Below, piece after piece: positions 60,567 through 64,000 of a DNA stretch of 64,000 nt (within the stretch, counting starts at the first letter, position 1; every line of letters begins with the position of its first letter). The stretch is from Druceiella hillmani (lineage: Eukaryota > Arthropoda > Insecta > Lepidoptera > Hepialidae), in assembly GCA_039881145.1 (NCBI GenBank), contig JAYKKI010000006.1:16154501-16218500 (forward strand). Direction: 5' to 3'. The notes beneath the pieces were generated by a model. It was given only the letters and a program-made list of their open reading frames with translations, made no database searches and was not told the origin of the DNA. The translations under genes and the position numbers were made by a program.

Positions 60567-61498
60567 GATGCTTTGATAAAAGATGCTTTGAAGTAAAAGT
60601 CAACACTGAAACGTCAGAACTCTACGAAATCCACTCGGGTGACTAAAAATGTCGACACAGTAATGGCCACCTATGCAGATGATACTGCTATACTGTCCTT
60701 ACATTCAGAAGCAATAACCGCTTCTATATTTCTTCAAAAACACCTTACTGAAGTTGAAGCGTGGCTTGCAGAATGGAGAATAAAAGCGAATAACAGTAAA
60801 TCCGTTCACGTAACATTCAGTCTCAGAAAAGGAGATTGCCCAGCAATTACTTTAAACGGGTAACAGATACCGCACTCAGATACTGCTAAATATCTCGGCA
60901 TGCACTTGGATAGACGATTGACGTGGCAAAAACACATCTGGAATAAACGTAAACAATTAGATACAAAATTGCGAAGCTTGTCCTGGCTCATCGGGAAAAA
61001 ATCACAACTATCTAATGAAAGCAAAATGGCTGTCTATAAAACAATATTAAAGCCTGTGTGGACATACGGGATCGAGCTGTGGGGTACAGCATCTAACAGT
61101 AACTTCGAGATCTTGGAAAGATTTCAAACCAAGACAATGAGATATATGTTCCAAATACCAAACTGTATAAGTAACAAATACATACTCCGAGATTTGAACC
61201 TAACAACTGTGAAACAGGAAATAGCCACCAGAAGTCTTAAATACCAGACCAAGCTATCTGAACATGTGAATGTGCTGGCTACCAAACTATCAGGAGATGG
61301 CAGTGTTAAACACTCACGACTAAGAAGGAACAGTATTCCAACCCTTCACAGCAGATTTCTAAACCCAAAGTGAGAGAGATCGATGGATTCTCCTCACAGC
61401 TAAATTACATACGCAGACTGTAGTCACCAATAATAACAGCTAAATGTGAAAAACAGATTGCTGTGCTAAGCAGAATACAAAAAAAAAAAAAAAAAGAA
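60567..61498 (+). mobile_element. 5'-truncated Jockey-type LINE, second copy
   Basis: The candidate target duplication aattttaataaca lies at 60554-60566 and 61499-61511. A poly(A) tail of 17 A lies at 61479-61495. The exact 5' end is unclear, since the first 70 bp are not recognisably coding. It differs from the LINE at 55204, so it belongs to a different lineage or subfamily. Confidence 0.82.
60639..61373 (+). pseudogene. Jockey-type reverse transcriptase, C-terminal half, one stop
   Basis: A single frame with one in-frame TAA (60861-60863). It reads TKNVDTVMATYADDTAILSL with the YADD active site, VEAWLAEWRIKANNSKSVHV, LRKGDCPAITLNG, stop, KYLGMHLDRRLTWQKHIWNK, YKTILKPVWTYGIELWG, NSNFEILERFQTKTMRYMFQ and RLRRNSIPTLHSRFLNPK, then TGA. 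It is the palm-to-C-terminus part of the ORF2 reverse transcriptase. The endonuclease and N-terminal half are missing through 5' truncation. Confidence 0.92.
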
Positions 61499-61511
61499 AA
61501 TTTTAATAACA

Positions 61512-63307
61512 TGGATGCTTAGCCCACATTTAGAGAAAGGAATCTAGTCCCAATTTTAAATATTTCTGATCCTATCGCTAAAAATTGTCAAAACATGATA
61601 GATTATAGATATATAACTAGTGAAGTTTTAGGAACAGTGTTTATTTAGGCAATATATTACTTAGAGCCTCGCAGAGTATGGTATAACGGTTTATCCATTA
61701 GTTGACGTGGAAATGTTTACATGGCCAATCTTGAAATTTGTTCTAGTATACCTGACAGGATTTATAAAAAAGCAATAAAACTATTAACCTGCTCAAGTGA
61801 ATTTTGGAATCTGTTAATTGCATTATTTGCACACAAAAGCATAATTTGTTGTTTGTAATGTTATTGATTTAGCAGCTAAAATCAAGTAGAAACCGGAAGT
61901 ACTTTACACGCAACAATAAAATTGGATTTAGTTATATATTAGAACAAATGTGTTGCACACATTATTTGAGAGAGATTATAGACATTTCAACTGTGTGTAT
62001 GGCTTTGATAGTTTTTATTTCGAATATTAGGACTACACATGTCCTAAACATTTATTAATATATAATGAGAATCCTAAAGAAAGTGGTGATGAAATTGATA
62101 ATCACCCCTCCTCTTCGCTCCTTCAACAAATTACTTAGTTTGCTTTATTAATAGCTAATATTCTGTTCAGAATTTTTTTGAAAAAATTTTTTAGATAACA
62201 TTCAGTTTTGCATATTTCTAATGAAAAAAGTGTTTTAGCCAAAATATTGGAGGGATAAATTTTATTAACACAAATGAAGGGAAAAAACAACTTCATTAGA
62301 AATAAATTCGTTTAAACTTTTTGGATAAATTTAATTAAATTATCTGTTTATAAATTCATTCATTTGTTTAATATTGGCTATGTATTAAAAAATAGTACTG
62401 AAAAAACAAAATTGTTGAGCAAACATTTTCAGACAAAAATTTCTTGTTGTAGTTTTAGTTCATCTTAATGTAATGTAACGTGAGTTTCATAAAAAGTTTA
62501 TTTATTTATTAAAAAGTTTTAGTTTATTCCTTTTTAGGCATAGACAATGAGTTAGTTTATTCTGTTTTAGGCATATACAATGTCTTAGTTTATTCCTTTT
62601 TAGGCATAGACAATGACTTAGTTTATTCCTTTTTAGGCATAGACAATGTCTTAGTTTATTCCTTTTTAGGCATAGACAAAATAAATTACTGTTAAATGTT
62701 TTTGTAAACACTTAGATCTCTAGCACTTCATTACTAAAATCACAAATATCAAACCTTTAAGTGCTACGTAATTTGTCTTAGACATATCAGATTTACAATC
62801 TAGTCAGGTTAATATATTAATTCCTTACATGATAATAAAATTTAAAGAAAATAAAATGATAAAGCTATAATGCCATTAAAGTATGTTATATTTTTATAAA
62901 TAGAATGAATGATGTTTTAGAGCAAAAACTGAATACAACGTCAATACAAAACATTTTGTTGTGAAGATATATTGAAATACATCAAGAGGAACAAAATGTA
63001 TATGGCGAGGATATCATTTTGGCCTTTTTGACATTTTCTTATTTTCTTAAGTTACTTTTCTTATATTTTACATCAGTAGTTATAAAAAAATCAACTTTAT
63101 GACATTTTACCACAATAGAATCTACAATATATTTAGTTCATTTTAATTTGTAATCAACAAAGTACTAGAGAAATAATTTGAAATACATAAAGTTTTAATA
63201 AATTTCATCGGAAACAAATAAAATAAATATGATATGACATTATGTTTGAGCAATAACTCTTCTTTCGACTACTGGATTGATTTCACTTTGTATAAAATAT
63301 TCACATG
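61512..63307. other. AT-rich stretch without recognisable genes
   Basis: Only the 33-bp tandem repeat at 62515-62683 stands out. Confidence 0.5.
62515..62683. repeat. Five tandem copies of a 33-bp unit
   Basis: ttagtttattcctttttagg then catagacaatg. Because 33 is a multiple of 3, the - strand keeps an 11-residue repeat (CLKRNKLRHCL) open. There is no other sign of coding. Confidence 0.9.
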
Positions 63308-63430
63308 CAGTGCCGTAACTAAACCTACTTATGCCCTGTGCTACTTTTACTTATTACATCACACCCTTGAAGATCATTTCCGTGGTCCTTGAAGTCTGCC
63401 CGCGCTGCTCTTCTCATATGTTGATGTCTG
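63308..63430. mobile_element. hAT-like terminal sequence (remnant)
   Basis: cagtgccgtaactaaacc followed by a GC-richer stretch with ccctgtgc and gtccttgaagtctgcccgc. CAGTG(C/G)CGTAACTA ends are common in hAT elements. No partner end is seen. Confidence 0.35.
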
Positions 63431-63571
63431 ACTAGTTGCACTGGTCATATGTTTTGTGTAAGAGTTCTACAACACAATTTGTTTTGCACATCCGCTATCA
63501 ATATAAAAAACCTTATTAGCTACTGAATACGTTTAGGCTATTACCAAATACAGTCAACTCTTACAGACTTT

Positions 63572-64000
63572 TCACCGTATGCTAGATCTGAGATCCATCA
63601 ATGCACTCGCTGTTATAATTCCATGCTTTTGATTAAAGTTACTAAAGTTGGGCCCCATCATTTCCCCAGCGTTGGTTATAGAAATGGTAGAATAAGATGA
63701 ATTGTTTCTCTTCCCTTTCATGAGGAGTGATGTCTTTTTTTTACCATAACCACCACTTAAATATCCATTTTCATTATGGCTATGTCTAGTTACTGGCTGA
63801 AAGAAGTCTCCTTGCGCGGAAGATTTTTCTTGATACATCAACCAGCCGTCCACGCTGGCCCGACGCTTGCTTTCCACCATCGATTCAACCCTGCCACTTG
63901 GCAGTTTTGAATCGAGACTTTTCCTTTCTCGATTAGTGATCTGCTTCCTATTATTATATATCTGATGTTCAGATTTTGTATTTTCTGGAGTACACGTAAC
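63572..64000 (-). CDS. Probable host exon, open to the right window edge
   Basis: The - strand is open from 64000 to TGA at 63572-63574 (142 codons) with balanced, coding-like composition. It reads ENTKSEHQIYNNRKQITNRE, SLDSKLPSGRVESMVESKRR, ASVDGWLMYQEKSSAQGDFF, VTRHSHNENGYLSGGYGKKK and ITNAGEMMGPNFSNFNQKHG. It is polar, Ser/Asn/Lys-rich and without cysteines or membrane segments, so it looks like a disordered C-terminal tail. No family recognised. An ATG lies at 63880, but the frame is open beyond it. Alternatively it ends at a GTGAAA donor at 63574. Confidence 0.6.
   Translation of the reverse strand, partial: VTCTPENTKSEHQIYNNRKQITNRERKSLDSKLPSGRVESMVESKRRASVDGWLMYQEKSSAQGDFFQPVTRHSHNENGYLSGGYGKKKTSLLMKGKRNNSSYSTISITNAGEMMGPNFSNFNQKHGIITASALMDLRSSIR

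Noticed and set aside
62502..62711. ORF with an 11-residue CLKRNKLRHCL repeat
   Set aside because: Explained by a 33-bp tandem repeat. No start context, flanking coding sequence or homology.

Overview
The window is nuclear DNA of an animal, most likely an insect. It is strongly AT-rich and intron-rich, with GT-AG splice sites, many AT microsatellites, and relics of mariner, pogo, hAT, piggyBac-like, Ty3/gypsy (with env), Jockey-type and RTE-type LINEs and Penelope-like elements. The order cannot be fixed from sequence alone. Nothing looks bacterial, organellar or viral apart from old retroelement copies.

Two host genes can be read with good support. On the + strand, the last two coding exons of a plasminogen-receptor-KT (PLGRKT) homologue lie at 4201-4603. 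On the - strand, a split gene covers about 18.8 kb (34959 down to 16186). It has ten exons whose reading phases all join, and it encodes a cysteine-rich, probably secreted protein with thyroglobulin type-1 repeats. One of its introns has a GC donor. The first exon(s) of both genes are not identified. A third probable host exon is open through the right edge (63572-64000, - strand), product unknown, and a broken coding-like stretch lies at the left edge (1-410).

The rest is mostly mobile and tandem DNA. Layout: 5.5-6.1 kb, first of five copies of a short piggyBac-like element that keeps the start of its transposase; 8.47-10.77 kb, a 40-bp satellite of about 57 copies; 13.3-16.1 kb, a hAT (ZMYM-like) transposase relic ending 91 bp from the stop codon of the thyroglobulin-repeat gene; 16.2-35 kb, that gene, whose introns hold two mariner-related or RTE relics, piggyBac-like copies and two Penelope-like remnants; 35.9-41.6 kb, a ~97-bp tandem array split by a complete pogo-type transposon and by a second long-TIR element; 41.9-42.4 kb, a TIR element; 44.5-51.5 kb, two Ty3/gypsy copies head to head, one broken by a mariner; 51.5-64 kb, duplications, microsatellites, two 5'-truncated LINEs and weak ORFs.

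The most interesting signal is a hammerhead-ribozyme-like fold in both Penelope-like remnants. Each has a copy in sense orientation inside an intron of the thyroglobulin-repeat gene. One remnant is an inverted pair only 37 bp from an exon. The core residues, the GUC cleavage triplet and short stems can all be placed by eye. Activity is inference.
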